From positions 596,358 to 660,357 of the forward strand of contig NZ_FNQT01000001.1 of the NCBI RefSeq assembly GCF_900107665.1: 64,000 nucleotides of DNA, in the 5' to 3' direction. Of the stretch, positions 33,798 to 42,208 are shown piece after piece. The notes under the pieces were generated by a model. It ran no database searches. It saw only the letters and a program-made list of their open reading frames with translations, and was not told the origin of the DNA. The stretch is from Haloplanus vescus (lineage in GTDB: Archaea > Halobacteriota > Halobacteria > Halobacteriales > Haloferacaceae). The position numbers and the translations under genes are program-made. Each line of letters starts with the position of its first letter. Positions within the stretch are counted from its first letter, which is position 1.

Positions 33798-34133
33798 ATG
33801 GACGGGACCGAGATGCTGCGGGTGTTGGGCAACGAGTACAACCCGCAAATACTGAGTTTCGCTCACGAACCGCGGTCGGCACAGGAACTCAGCGATGAAC
33901 TCGACGTGCCCATCGCCACCTGTTATCGGCGCATCGAGGAGCTGCAAGAGGCGGACCTACTCGAACACCACGACCGTGTGCTCTCCGACGAGCGGCGCCG
34001 CGTCAACGTCTATCGCCGAAACATCGAGGAAGTCGTCGTTCGATTCAGCGAGGGCGATGTCGACGTCGACGTCGAGGAACGACAGCAGATCAAAAACCGC
34101 CTCGACGAAGCGTGGCGACAGCTCTCCGAGTGA
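33798..34133 (+). CDS. Winged-helix transcription regulator beside the archaellin gene
   Basis: ArsR-like DNA-binding protein of 111 residues. The helix-turn-helix is visible as SAQELSDELDVPIATCYRRI, followed by a wing (HHDRVLSDERRRVNVYRRN) and a C-terminal helix. No metal-binding Cys pair is evident. It is divergent from the small membrane-protein gene, and its stop codon abuts that of the KaiC-like gene. Its place beside the archaellin gene suggests a role in motility control (compare EarA-type archaellum activators), but this is inference. Confidence 0.75.
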   Translation: MDGTEMLRVLGNEYNPQILSFAHEPRSAQELSDELDVPIATCYRRIEELQEADLLEHHDRVLSDERRRVNVYRRNIEEVVVRFSEGDVDVDVEERQQIKNRLDEAWRQLSE

Positions 34134-34871
34134 TTACTCGCCGGGGAACGGGGAGTTTCCACCGCTACCCATCATCGAGAAGCCCGCGGCTCGCTCGTGG
34201 ACGGTGATGCCCCCGTCGGTGATGTCCATGGGGAAGATGTCCGTCTCGATGTTCTGCTTGCGCATCTTCGCGACCCAGATGTATCGGTTGACGCCCGACT
34301 CCGTCGGCGTCTGAATCAGGTAGATGTTCCCGTCGGTGAGGAAGTTCTCGAGGCCGATGTCCTGTTCGGGGAAGACGGCGGACTGCTCGGCGATGAGCAA
34401 CGACGTCAAGCCGTTGGCCTTCAGGATGTCGGAGAACTTGAGGAGGTACGTCCGCTTTTCCTGCTCGTCCGTGAAGAACAACTCGAACATCGTCAGCGAG
34501 TCGAGGACGAAGCGGTCGTAGTCCATCTCCTCGAACTCCTCGAGAAGCAGGTCCAGCGTGTCGTTGAAGTCGTTGTGTCGGAGGAGTTCCTGCTTGTCGT
34601 AGACGAGAATCTGGTCGTCCTCGACGAGTTCGCGCCAGTTCTCGAAGCCGATGGACTCCGCAGCTTGGGCGATGTCCTCCCGGTTCTCCTCGAAAGAGAG
34701 ATAGATGCCCGTCTCGTCGAATTCCTGAACGCCGTTGTAGATGTACTGCAACCCGAGGATACTCTTCCCAGTCCCCGGATTGCCGCTGATCAGGACTGTC
34801 GCGTTGTCGACGATCCCGCCACCGAGAATCGAGTCGAGCCCTTCGATGCCAGTTCGCGTCAGCTCGGTCAT
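34134..34871 (-). CDS. KaiC-like single-domain ATPase (first copy)
   Basis: RecA-superfamily protein of 245 residues. Walker A GNPGTGKS is at 30-37, a catalytic Glu-pair region at YLSFEENREDIAQ, and Walker B in YDRFVLDSLTMF. The C-terminal tail is Gly/Ser-rich. Haloferax has Cir proteins of this family, and one (CirA) affects archaellum-dependent motility, so this protein may regulate the motor or archaellin synthesis. It is divergent from a second KaiC-like gene. Confidence 0.8.
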   Translation of the reverse strand: MTELTRTGIEGLDSILGGGIVDNATVLISGNPGTGKSILGLQYIYNGVQEFDETGIYLSFEENREDIAQAAESIGFENWRELVEDDQILVYDKQELLRHNDFNDTLDLLLEEFEEMDYDRFVLDSLTMFELFFTDEQEKRTYLLKFSDILKANGLTSLLIAEQSAVFPEQDIGLENFLTDGNIYLIQTPTESGVNRYIWVAKMRKQNIETDIFPMDITDGGITVHERAAGFSMMGSGGNSPFPGE

Positions 34872-34999
34872 TACAATCCCGTTACGCGGACTGATTGAAA
34901 TAAATTCGCAACGCGCCCGAGACGGCGGCTCCCCCGGGGCTTATCAGACCTGAGAACCCGGACGCAACCTATTTCATCGGGTGTGGCGAGTACCAGTCA

Positions 35000-35704
35000 A
35001 TGAGGCTTTCCACCGGCGTGGACGGTTTCGACGAACTCGTCGAGGGGGGGCTCCTCCAAAATCGGCTGTACATCCTGAGCGGACCGCCGGGGAGCGGAAA
35101 AACGACCCTCTCCTCGCATTTCGTCACGGAGGGGGCCCGCGTCGGCGAGAAGTGTCTGTACCTGAGCATGCACGAAACCGAGGAGGAACTGATTCACGAC
35201 ATGAGTTCCTACAATTTCGGCTTCGAGAAGGCCGCTCAGTCCGGTAAATTCCAGTTCCGGAACGTCTTCGATTCGAACGCCAAGCGCCTCCTGAAAGGCC
35301 CCGGCGGCAACGACTTCTCTTCCGGCGTCCAGAACATGACCAACCGGCTGGTCAGTTTCATCAACTCCCGGGAGATAGACCGGTTGGTCATCGACTCGAC
35401 GATGATCCTCCAGTATTTCTATCCGGACAACCACGAGGCGTTCGTCCAGTTCCTCACCTCGCTGAAGCGCGTCGACGCGACGACACTGCTCATCTCCGAG
35501 ATGACGGACCCGACCTCCTACGCGGACGAACACTACCTCGCACACGGCGTCATCTTCATGCACAACTACATGGAGGGCGACGGGATGCGACGGGGCGTCC
35601 AGATAATCAAGATGCGGGGGACGGACATCGACAGCGACATCCACGCCATCGAGTTCGAGGACGATGGCCTGCACGTCCGACCGGAGCAGGACATCGAGGC
35701 CTGA
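35000..35704 (+). CDS. KaiC-like single-domain ATPase (second copy)
   Basis: RecA-superfamily protein of 234 residues starting directly with the family motif LSTGVDGFDELVEGG. Walker A GPPGSGKT is at 28-35 and Walker B in IDRLVIDSTMIL; YLSMHETEEELIHDM carries the acidic catalytic region. It is only distantly similar to the neighbouring KaiC-like protein. One base separates its stop from the next gene, so the two are probably co-transcribed. Confidence 0.8.
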   Translation: MRLSTGVDGFDELVEGGLLQNRLYILSGPPGSGKTTLSSHFVTEGARVGEKCLYLSMHETEEELIHDMSSYNFGFEKAAQSGKFQFRNVFDSNAKRLLKGPGGNDFSSGVQNMTNRLVSFINSREIDRLVIDSTMILQYFYPDNHEAFVQFLTSLKRVDATTLLISEMTDPTSYADEHYLAHGVIFMHNYMEGDGMRRGVQIIKMRGTDIDSDIHAIEFEDDGLHVRPEQDIEA

Positions 35705-35705
35705 T

Positions 35706-36104
35706 ATGTACGACACCGAGTTCGGCACCGACTGGGAGAATCTGGGCAAGGAAGCGGCGCTCGAACGCGCCTTCGCCCTCGGCGTCGCGCGTGCGCTCGG
35801 TAAACCCAATCAGGAGGAGTACGACCGCGTGGTGGCCGACGCGGACACGAGTTACGAGCGCAGCCTGATCGAACTCTCGTACGACGAAGGCCGACGGAAG
35901 GCGTCGGGGCGAAGCGGCGACGGAACCGCGGTGTGGGAAGAACTGGTCGTCGAACCGACGGGTGCGTCCGAGGCTGACACTGCCGCCGACGCCCCCAAGT
36001 CGCGGACGAGCCGGCCAGACATGATGTCACGGCCCGAGCCGACCGCAGTCCCCGACGACGGGATGGACCGACTGCAACTGCCAGAGTTTCTTCGCCAGCG
36101 CTAG
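35706..36104 (+). CDS. Uncharacterised haloarchaeal protein coupled to the KaiC-like gene
   Basis: Protein of 132 residues. The first 75 are helical and charged (WENLGKEAALERAFALGVAR, YERSLIELSYDEGRRKA). The rest is a Pro/Ser/Thr-rich, probably disordered tail ending LQLPEFLRQR. No known domain was recognised. The tight link to the KaiC-like gene suggests a partner protein. Its stop codon shares a CTAG overlap with the convergent cheW gene. Confidence 0.65.
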   Translation: MYDTEFGTDWENLGKEAALERAFALGVARALGKPNQEEYDRVVADADTSYERSLIELSYDEGRRKASGRSGDGTAVWEELVVEPTGASEADTAADAPKSRTSRPDMMSRPEPTAVPDDGMDRLQLPEFLRQR

Positions 36105-36718
36105 GCCGCGTCGCCGTCGCGCATCAGTTCGCCCGGCTCCGTCCAGATGACGAACTCGCCGTCTTCCTGCCGTTTGACGACGCCGTTGATCCACGGTTCG
36201 TCGACGGGTGACTCCTTGACCGCCGACAGCGACACCGTCGAGACGCGCCGGACACCGTCAACGGCCCACCCGACGCTCCACTCGTCGTCCATCTGCGTCG
36301 AATCGAAGACGACGATGAGGTCGCCGTCCCCGCCGGACTCTGCCGCCAGCGTTTCCATCGGGTCGATGACCGTCGTGATGTCGCCGCGGAGGTCGATGAC
36401 GCCCTCAACGAACGCCGGCGCGTTCGGGATTCGAGTCACGGTGCCGCGTTCGACTATCTGCTCGATGTACGTGATATCGAGACAGTAGCGCTCGTCGCCC
36501 AAGACGAACTCCAAGACGGAGATGGTTTCGTCGTCGTCCTCCGTCTCCTCGTCGGCCGTGTCGTCGTCAGTTGTGTGTTCGTCGTCGCCCATCGCTTCGA
36601 GGACGGCGGCGACCGACGATTCGGCGTCGCTCGTATCGGCGCCCGAGAGCGCCTGAACGACTTCGGAGTCGATGGCATCGTCTCCCACCGCGTCGGATCG
36701 TGTGGTCGGGTCGGACAT
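36101..36718 (-). CDS. cheW2: CheW adaptor with acidic N-terminal extension (second copy)
   Basis: Protein of 205 residues. The first 65 residues are acidic and low in complexity (DTADEETEDDDETIS); the rest is a CheW domain (VLEFVLGDERYCLDITYIEQ, IPNAPAFVEGVIDLRGDITT, INGVVKRQEDGEFVIW). It is clearly paralogous to the CheW at 15539-15970. The extension may modify array packing or receptor choice. The ATG at 36718 follows 53 bases after the transporter stop. Confidence 0.88.
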   Translation of the reverse strand: MSDPTTRSDAVGDDAIDSEVVQALSGADTSDAESSVAAVLEAMGDDEHTTDDDTADEETEDDDETISVLEFVLGDERYCLDITYIEQIVERGTVTRIPNAPAFVEGVIDLRGDITTVIDPMETLAAESGGDGDLIVVFDSTQMDDEWSVGWAVDGVRRVSTVSLSAVKESPVDEPWINGVVKRQEDGEFVIWTEPGELMRDGDAA

Positions 36719-36771
36719 GTGGTCTTGGCCGAGATTCGGACCACCCCGTAATAAATTCGGGCGACAGGTTC

Positions 36772-39285
36772 TCAGGGCTGATACTCGACCCACTCGCCGG
36801 CGAGGGCTCGCCCCGCGCCCGCGGAGACGTAGCGGTCCCAGAGGACGAGTGTCGTCGGGAGGACCAGAATCGAGGCGAGATACGAGTAGAGCACGCTCAA
36901 GGCGATGAGCAGGCCGAACTGGCCGAGGATGGGCGAAATCGCCAGCCAGAGCACGCCCAACCCGGAGACGGTGGTCAGCATGCTGCCGGTGAGGGCGCCG
37001 CCTGTCCCGCGGACCGTCGACAGCAACGCGGCGTCGACGTCCGTCGACTCGTCGTACTCCTCGACGAAGCGATGCAGGAGGTGCGCCGAGTAGTCGATGC
37101 CGAGGCCGATGGCGATGGAGAGACTGGTCCCGGTCAGGACGTTGAACGGGATGTCGAGAAAGCGCATCGTCGACGCGAGCGCCGCGACGGTGACGGCGAT
37201 GGGGAGGACGTTCACGAGGCCGAGCGACGGGCGCCCCTCCAAGAGGCCGTAGACGACGACGAGGAAGGCCGCCGCGGCGACGAGGGCGATGACGAGGCTC
37301 CGGAAGGCCGACTCGCCGATGACGTCCGAGACGGCTTTGAGGACGATGACGCCGCCGGTGGCGGTGGCTTCGAACCGCACTCGGTCGGCCACCTCGCGGG
37401 TGTCCTCCGTGACTGCCTCTTGGGAGGCGTCGGCCTCGACGGCGTACTCGATGCGCGCGCTGGAGTAGTCGTCGGTGATGTAGTTCAGCGCGCGGTCACG
37501 CGCCGGCGAGTCCAAGAGCGCGGCGTAGACGGTCCGCAGGTTGTCGTCCGGGATGCCGTTGTCGTTGCGGTCGTTGCGCGCGACCAAGGCGGCGAACTCG
37601 GGGTCACGCTCCGCGTACGACCGGATGACGGTCACGATGCTCGTCTCGCGGGCGTGACCGTCGTCGTCGACGAAACTCCCCGGTGGACTCTCGCCCGCCC
37701 GCCACAACGCCTCCAGCGCGTAGTCCTTGTGTAACGGCCCCTCGACGTACACCGTCGTCGTGTCTTCCTCACCCGTCTGGAAGTTGCGTTCGAGGAAGTT
37801 CGTCGTCTCGGTGACGGTGTAGTCGCCGGGGCGGAAGGGCTCGGGGACGTACTCCAGATACGCCGGGGGCTCCTCCGGGGGGAGGAAGTCGTCCTGCGTG
37901 AACCGGCTGTCGACGCCCGCGCCGTACTGCCCCATGAACGCCGTGGAGATGATGACGAGGACGAGGAACGCGCGCGGCGCGTTGCGGGCGATGTGGACGC
38001 CGACGGGTAACACGCGTCCGAGGAGCGAGCGCTCGTCGCCGAGCGCCGCCGACCCGAAGGACGGGAGGCCGAGGCGCTCGCGCCAGCAGTCGGCGTACAC
38101 CTTCGTCGCGGGGAGGAAGACGCCGAACACGAGCGCGGTGAAGACGATACCCACCGCCGCGACGATACCGAGTTCGCGGATGGAACTGAGGCCGCTGCTC
38201 AGGTTGGCGGCGAACCCGAGTACGGTCGTCCCGGTGACGATGAAGAAGGCAATCAACAGCTGGTCGGTCGTGACCCGCATCGCGTCGCGAACGCCCACGT
38301 CGCCGACGTGTTCCTCGCGGTAGCGGTTGATGGCGTGGATGCCGAAGTCGATACCCACCGCGAGCAAGAGCGGCGGGATGGCGACGAGCAACTGCGAGAA
38401 CGCGATGCCGGCGAGCCCCATGAAGCCGAACGTCCAGAGCATCGTCATCGCGAGGGCGACGAGGCCGAGCAACAGGTCGATCGGGTCGCGATAGGCGACG
38501 ATGAGAAAGAGCAGGATGAGCGCGACGGCGGCCGGAATCACCAACTGGAGCGAGTCGTTGATGACGTTACCGAGCTCTTCGGACGTGATGCCGCTCCCGA
38601 AGACGGTGATGTCGCCGCCGACCGACTGGACGATGTACTGGGCCTGCAGCTGAATCGACGTGAGCGGGCTGGACCCACTCGTTCCCGGTCCCTCGCTCGC
38701 ACCGCCGGGGAGTCGGTGCGACACCGTCCCGATGGTGGCCGACGCGGACGCGGACCGGGCGTTGTAGTCCTCGCTGAGGAGGGCGCGAAGCCCGGGCTCG
38801 CTCGAGACGGTCGTGCGGACGGCGCGGTCGATTTCGCCGGGCGTCGCGCGTTCGACCGCCCGAATCTCGTCGTCGATGGTGTCGGCCGAGGGGTCGAGTG
38901 TCTGGGCGACGGCGCGGGCGACGCTCGACGTGCGCGTCACCTGCAGGTCGTCGTCCTCGGACAGACGATTTTGGGCCCGGAGCATCCGCAGCAGTTCTGG
39001 CTTCGAGAGGACGTTCGTCCCCGACTGAATCAACTGCGTCGTGCCGCTATCGTCGCCGAAGGTAATCCGCTCGAAGTTGTCGTTGACCTCTTGGAGCGCC
39101 TGTTCGGCGGGCACGTCCTGCGTGAACTGGTCGGTCCCGGAGTCGGTGCCGCCGGCGCCGAGGCCGGCGACGAACAGCCCCGAGACGAGCAGGAAACAGA
39201 GGATGACCTGTCCGGGCCGGTCGACTATCCACGCGTCCAGCGTGTCGATGACCCGCTGGACGTCGAGATGCGGGAGCAGCGACAC
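36772..39285 (-). CDS. RND/MMPL-family transporter
   Basis: Membrane protein of 837 residues with two similar halves, each with one helix, a large extracellular loop and about five further helices (12 in total). The TM4-type motifs are AVGIDFGIHAINRYREE and GLGIDYSAHLLHRF, in which the Asp is the expected proton relay. Substrates of archaeal members are mostly unknown (lipids, drugs or hydrophobic compounds). It lies 6 bases downstream of the CARDB-type surface gene and is probably controlled by the divergent TetR protein. Confidence 0.88.
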   Translation of the reverse strand: MSLLPHLDVQRVIDTLDAWIVDRPGQVILCFLLVSGLFVAGLGAGGTDSGTDQFTQDVPAEQALQEVNDNFERITFGDDSGTTQLIQSGTNVLSKPELLRMLRAQNRLSEDDDLQVTRTSSVARAVAQTLDPSADTIDDEIRAVERATPGEIDRAVRTTVSSEPGLRALLSEDYNARSASASATIGTVSHRLPGGASEGPGTSGSSPLTSIQLQAQYIVQSVGGDITVFGSGITSEELGNVINDSLQLVIPAAVALILLFLIVAYRDPIDLLLGLVALAMTMLWTFGFMGLAGIAFSQLLVAIPPLLLAVGIDFGIHAINRYREEHVGDVGVRDAMRVTTDQLLIAFFIVTGTTVLGFAANLSSGLSSIRELGIVAAVGIVFTALVFGVFLPATKVYADCWRERLGLPSFGSAALGDERSLLGRVLPVGVHIARNAPRAFLVLVIISTAFMGQYGAGVDSRFTQDDFLPPEEPPAYLEYVPEPFRPGDYTVTETTNFLERNFQTGEEDTTTVYVEGPLHKDYALEALWRAGESPPGSFVDDDGHARETSIVTVIRSYAERDPEFAALVARNDRNDNGIPDDNLRTVYAALLDSPARDRALNYITDDYSSARIEYAVEADASQEAVTEDTREVADRVRFEATATGGVIVLKAVSDVIGESAFRSLVIALVAAAAFLVVVYGLLEGRPSLGLVNVLPIAVTVAALASTMRFLDIPFNVLTGTSLSIAIGLGIDYSAHLLHRFVEEYDESTDVDAALLSTVRGTGGALTGSMLTTVSGLGVLWLAISPILGQFGLLIALSVLYSYLASILVLPTTLVLWDRYVSAGAGRALAGEWVEYQP

Positions 39286-39291
39286 GGGTCG

Positions 39292-40923
39292 TCAGTCGCC
39301 TCCGTCGCTCCGGCGATACCAGACGAGCAGGCCGAGTCCGACGAGGACGAGGACGCCGATGGCGATGGGGACGACGGGCGGGCCGCCGCTCTCCGGTCGG
39401 TCGACCGTGATGGGGACGCGGTAGGTCTTCGACACCTCCGTGTCGCCGTCCGGGAGTTCGTACTGGAAGTCGACGGAGACGGGGTAGGATTTCTCGAGTG
39501 CGGACCCACTCGTGCTCAGGCCGATGACGAACGTCGCGGATTCGCCGGGGGCGAGCGAGGAGACGAGGCCCTCGTCGTCGTCGCTACTCAGCGGCGACTG
39601 GACGAACGCCTTGGCCTCCACGTCGCTGAGGGGGTCGTCGCCCTGATTCGTCACGCGGAGTTCGAGCGTCGTCGTCTGCCCGGCGACGACGGTGCGATTG
39701 ACCGCCTCGACGCTGAAGCGGTCGCGCTGGGGAGCGATTGTCACGCGCTCGGAAAGCGCGTCGCTCCGGCGCGTGTCGCCGCGCTCGTTCCGGTACCGGA
39801 CGGAGACGTTGAACTGTTGGGTGGTGGCGCTCGCCCCGTCGCTGACGGCCACGTCGAAGTCGAACTCGCTCGCCTCGCCGGGGCCGAGGGCGTCGAGAGC
39901 GTACTCGCTGGACTCGACGTTGACGTTGGGGTTCGACGACTGGAACACGACCACGGGGTCGCTGACGGCGTCGGGGCCGCGATTGACGACGGTGCCGGAG
40001 AACTGCCCCTCCGTCCCGACTCGGAGCGTCGAGTCGGTGTCACGGAGGGCGAAGGTCTGTTCGGGGTCGGGACGGACGCCGACCGCGAGGGGTTCGGCGC
40101 TGCGCGCGATACCGTCGGTGTCCTCGTACTCCACCGTCGCCGTGAGACTGTAGTTTCGCTCCGCCGCGTCGTCGGCGAAGGTGACGGTGTAGTCGAGCGT
40201 CGCGTTCGTGCCGGGTTCCCAGCGCCCGACGTAGCCCGTCGAACTCGTCGACCCACTCCCGAACGTGAGTTCGTCCGTCGACGACGAGAGGACGATGCTC
40301 GCGTCGCGGGCGGGCCGCGTCCCGTCGTTCTGGAGGGTCACGGACACGTTGCCAGTGTCGCCGATTTGGGCCGCCGATGAGGTGTCGACCACGTCGAACT
40401 GTGCTTGGTCACGCACTCGGACGGTGACGTACCGAGTCACCTCGCGACTGATGTCGTTGTACTTTGGTGACCCGACCGAACTGTACTCGACACTGACGGA
40501 GTGGGTGTAGGAGACGGTGACGGGGATTCGGTAGCGCCCGGGAGAGACGTCCTCCGGGACGGTGATGGAGATGGGGTCTGCGGTGGTCGTGCCGCGGGGA
40601 ACGTCGCCGACGGCCACGCGACCGGTGTTGATTTCGAAGGGCGTGTCGCCGCTGGCCACGTCAAGAGAGACGCCGCGGGCGGTAACGACCCGGGTCTCGT
40701 ACTCCGCGGGGCCGCCGCGACGCAGCTGGCCGTCGTTGGAGACGACGAGCTGTAAGTCGGTTTCCGTACCCGGTTCGACTTCGGTCGTCGAGGCGTACAC
40801 GTCGATGTCCGGGCGTCCGATGACGGTGCCGGAGGAGGACTGCCCGGCCGCGAGACCGGTGGCAGCGAGGGCAGCGACGACGACGAGCGTAACGAGGAGG
40901 AGCGAGCGATGAGTGGCTGACAT
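39292..40923 (-). CDS. Exported CARDB/S-layer-like protein with C-terminal anchor
   Basis: Protein of 543 residues. An N-terminal signal (LLLVTLVVVAALAATGLAAG) is followed by four or five Ig-like beta-sandwich units recognisable by recurring phrases such as VVNRGPDAVSDPVVVF, VTNQGDDPLSDVEAKAF and LAPGESATFVIGL. One C-terminal helix (VPIAIGVLVLVGLGLLVWYR) anchors it in the membrane. It is the first gene of a two-gene operon with the RND transporter and may act as its external adaptor. The ATG at 40923 faces the tetR promoter region. Confidence 0.82.
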   Translation of the reverse strand: MSATHRSLLLVTLVVVAALAATGLAAGQSSSGTVIGRPDIDVYASTTEVEPGTETDLQLVVSNDGQLRRGGPAEYETRVVTARGVSLDVASGDTPFEINTGRVAVGDVPRGTTTADPISITVPEDVSPGRYRIPVTVSYTHSVSVEYSSVGSPKYNDISREVTRYVTVRVRDQAQFDVVDTSSAAQIGDTGNVSVTLQNDGTRPARDASIVLSSSTDELTFGSGSTSSTGYVGRWEPGTNATLDYTVTFADDAAERNYSLTATVEYEDTDGIARSAEPLAVGVRPDPEQTFALRDTDSTLRVGTEGQFSGTVVNRGPDAVSDPVVVFQSSNPNVNVESSEYALDALGPGEASEFDFDVAVSDGASATTQQFNVSVRYRNERGDTRRSDALSERVTIAPQRDRFSVEAVNRTVVAGQTTTLELRVTNQGDDPLSDVEAKAFVQSPLSSDDDEGLVSSLAPGESATFVIGLSTSGSALEKSYPVSVDFQYELPDGDTEVSKTYRVPITVDRPESGGPPVVPIAIGVLVLVGLGLLVWYRRSDGGD

Positions 40924-41030
40924 AGTGGGGTCGGGCCGAGAACCGACCGTGTGGTCGCCGCAGAACGCGAGTGGGGGACCCTGGCGGCGCGACTCCCGGC
41001 GGGTGTGTCCCGACGGTCAACGGAACGAAG

Positions 41031-41037
41031 TATATAA
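41031..41037. promoter_or_regulatory. TATA box between the tetR gene and the transporter operon
   Basis: TATATAA centred about 28 bases before the GTG at 41062, giving a leaderless tetR message. It is the only TATA-like element in the 138-base intergenic region and reads TTATATA on the other strand, so it may also serve the divergent operon with a longer leader. Confidence 0.55.
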
Positions 41038-41041
41038 CTTG

Positions 41042-41059
41042 TGAATGAACGTTCAGTCA
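41042..41059. promoter_or_regulatory. TetR-type operator palindrome
   Basis: TGAATGAACGTTCAGTCA is an 18-bp dyad matching its own complement at 16 of 18 positions, with core TGAACGTTCA. It sits between the TATA box and the GTG start, so a bound repressor would block initiation. Length and sequence style are those of TetR-family operators. Confidence 0.65.
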
Positions 41060-41061
41060 CC

Positions 41062-41679
41062 GTGCCCTTCGACGCCCCCTTCGGGACCGACACCGACGAG
41101 ACGCGGACGGCGATACTGCGTGCCACCTACGCCGCCCTCATCGAACACGGGTACGAGGACCTCACCGTCCAGCGCATCGGTGACGAGTTCCCGAAGAGCA
41201 AGTCGCTCATCTATCAGCATTACGACGGCAAAGACGAGGTGTTGGTCGCACTCCTCGAATACCTGCTCGACCACTTCGAGTCACAGATACCCGAACCGGC
41301 CACCGACGACGCCGACGACTGCCTCCAGACGCTCCTGTCGTTCGTCCTGGCGCCGGACCCGAGCGAAGCACGCGCGTCGCTCACGAAGGTGATGGCCGAA
41401 CTCCGGGGGCAGGCCCCGCACAACGAGACGTTTCGCTCCTATTTCAGCGCCAACGACCGCCGCTTCCGGCGTGACCTCGCGACGCTCATCGAACGCGGCG
41501 TCGACGAGGGCGTCTACCGGCCGGTCGACGCTGAGAGCGTCGCGTCGTTCCTGCTGACGGTGCTCGCCGGCGAGACGATGCGCCGAGCGACGACCGACGG
41601 CACGGTCGACAGCGAGGCGGTGTGTGCGGAGCTGAACACCTACGTCGAGACGCGACTACTCGACGGGACGGACGATTGA
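41062..41679 (+). CDS. TetR-family repressor
   Basis: Regulator of 205 residues. The N-terminal helix-turn-helix is visible in AILRATYAALIEHGYEDLTV and IGDEFPKSKSLIYQHYDGKD. A helical ligand-binding domain of the C-terminal TetR type follows (ASFLLTVLAGETMRRATTDG). I choose the GTG at 41062, just downstream of the operator, because the TATA box places transcription there; an in-frame GTG at 41041 would add seven residues and lie in the operator. It probably represses itself and the divergent RND transporter operon. Confidence 0.82.
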   Translation: MPFDAPFGTDTDETRTAILRATYAALIEHGYEDLTVQRIGDEFPKSKSLIYQHYDGKDEVLVALLEYLLDHFESQIPEPATDDADDCLQTLLSFVLAPDPSEARASLTKVMAELRGQAPHNETFRSYFSANDRRFRRDLATLIERGVDEGVYRPVDAESVASFLLTVLAGETMRRATTDGTVDSEAVCAELNTYVETRLLDGTDD

Positions 41680-41719
41680 GCGTTCGGAAGAATTCTCGGC
41701 AGACCAGTTAGGAGCCCCG

Positions 41720-42004
41720 TCAGTCGACTCGGACGTAGCCGGCGCCGTCGACGTGGACGGTGTACTCCTCGTACGCGAACGAGAGCGACCGCGCCGCAAT
41801 CTCCTCGTCGGAGCCGCTGAAGAAGGCTTCGAGTGCGTCGGGGTCGACGTACTCGGTGAGCGGAGCCAATTCGACGGGCGAGCAGTTTTCGATTTCACTG
41901 AGTGCCGTCTGAATCGCGAAGCTAATCGGTTCCCGACGGTCCCAATCGATTTCGACCCGGTGGGGAACCGTCGTCACCGGTTCGTTCTCACCCGTTGCAG
42001 CCAT
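41720..42004 (-). CDS. HalOD1 output-domain protein
   Basis: Small protein of 94 residues with a single HalOD1 (halobacterial output domain 1) unit, seen in ISFAIQTALSEIENCSPVEL, LTEYVDPDALEAFFSG and VHVDGAGYVRV. These proteins are abundant in haloarchaea and are assumed to be signal-output modules, with no known mechanism. A CTTTTATG element at 42027-42034 lies about 27 bases upstream of the ATG, predicting a leaderless message. Confidence 0.8.
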   Translation of the reverse strand: MAATGENEPVTTVPHRVEIDWDRREPISFAIQTALSEIENCSPVELAPLTEYVDPDALEAFFSGSDEEIAARSLSFAYEEYTVHVDGAGYVRVD

Positions 42005-42208
42005 ATTTGGAACTTCGCACCGTCTCTCATAAAAGTGATGGCCTAATTATCTACAGTGATAGCACGTACTGCCCGACCAGCACGCATTTGTCGTCACGCG
42101 CGGAAACGGGGCGACGATGCACGTCGGGTCACACGAACCAATCACCGAGGGCGGCGCGGTGGGTCCCACCTCGCGCGTCTGGCGGGCCAGTTCTCGGGCG
42201 CGGCCGAC

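Noticed and set aside
38308..40380. Long + strand open frame opposite the transporter and CARDB genes
   Set aside because: Composition is that of an antisense shadow; the - strand genes have clear membrane and Ig-type patterns.
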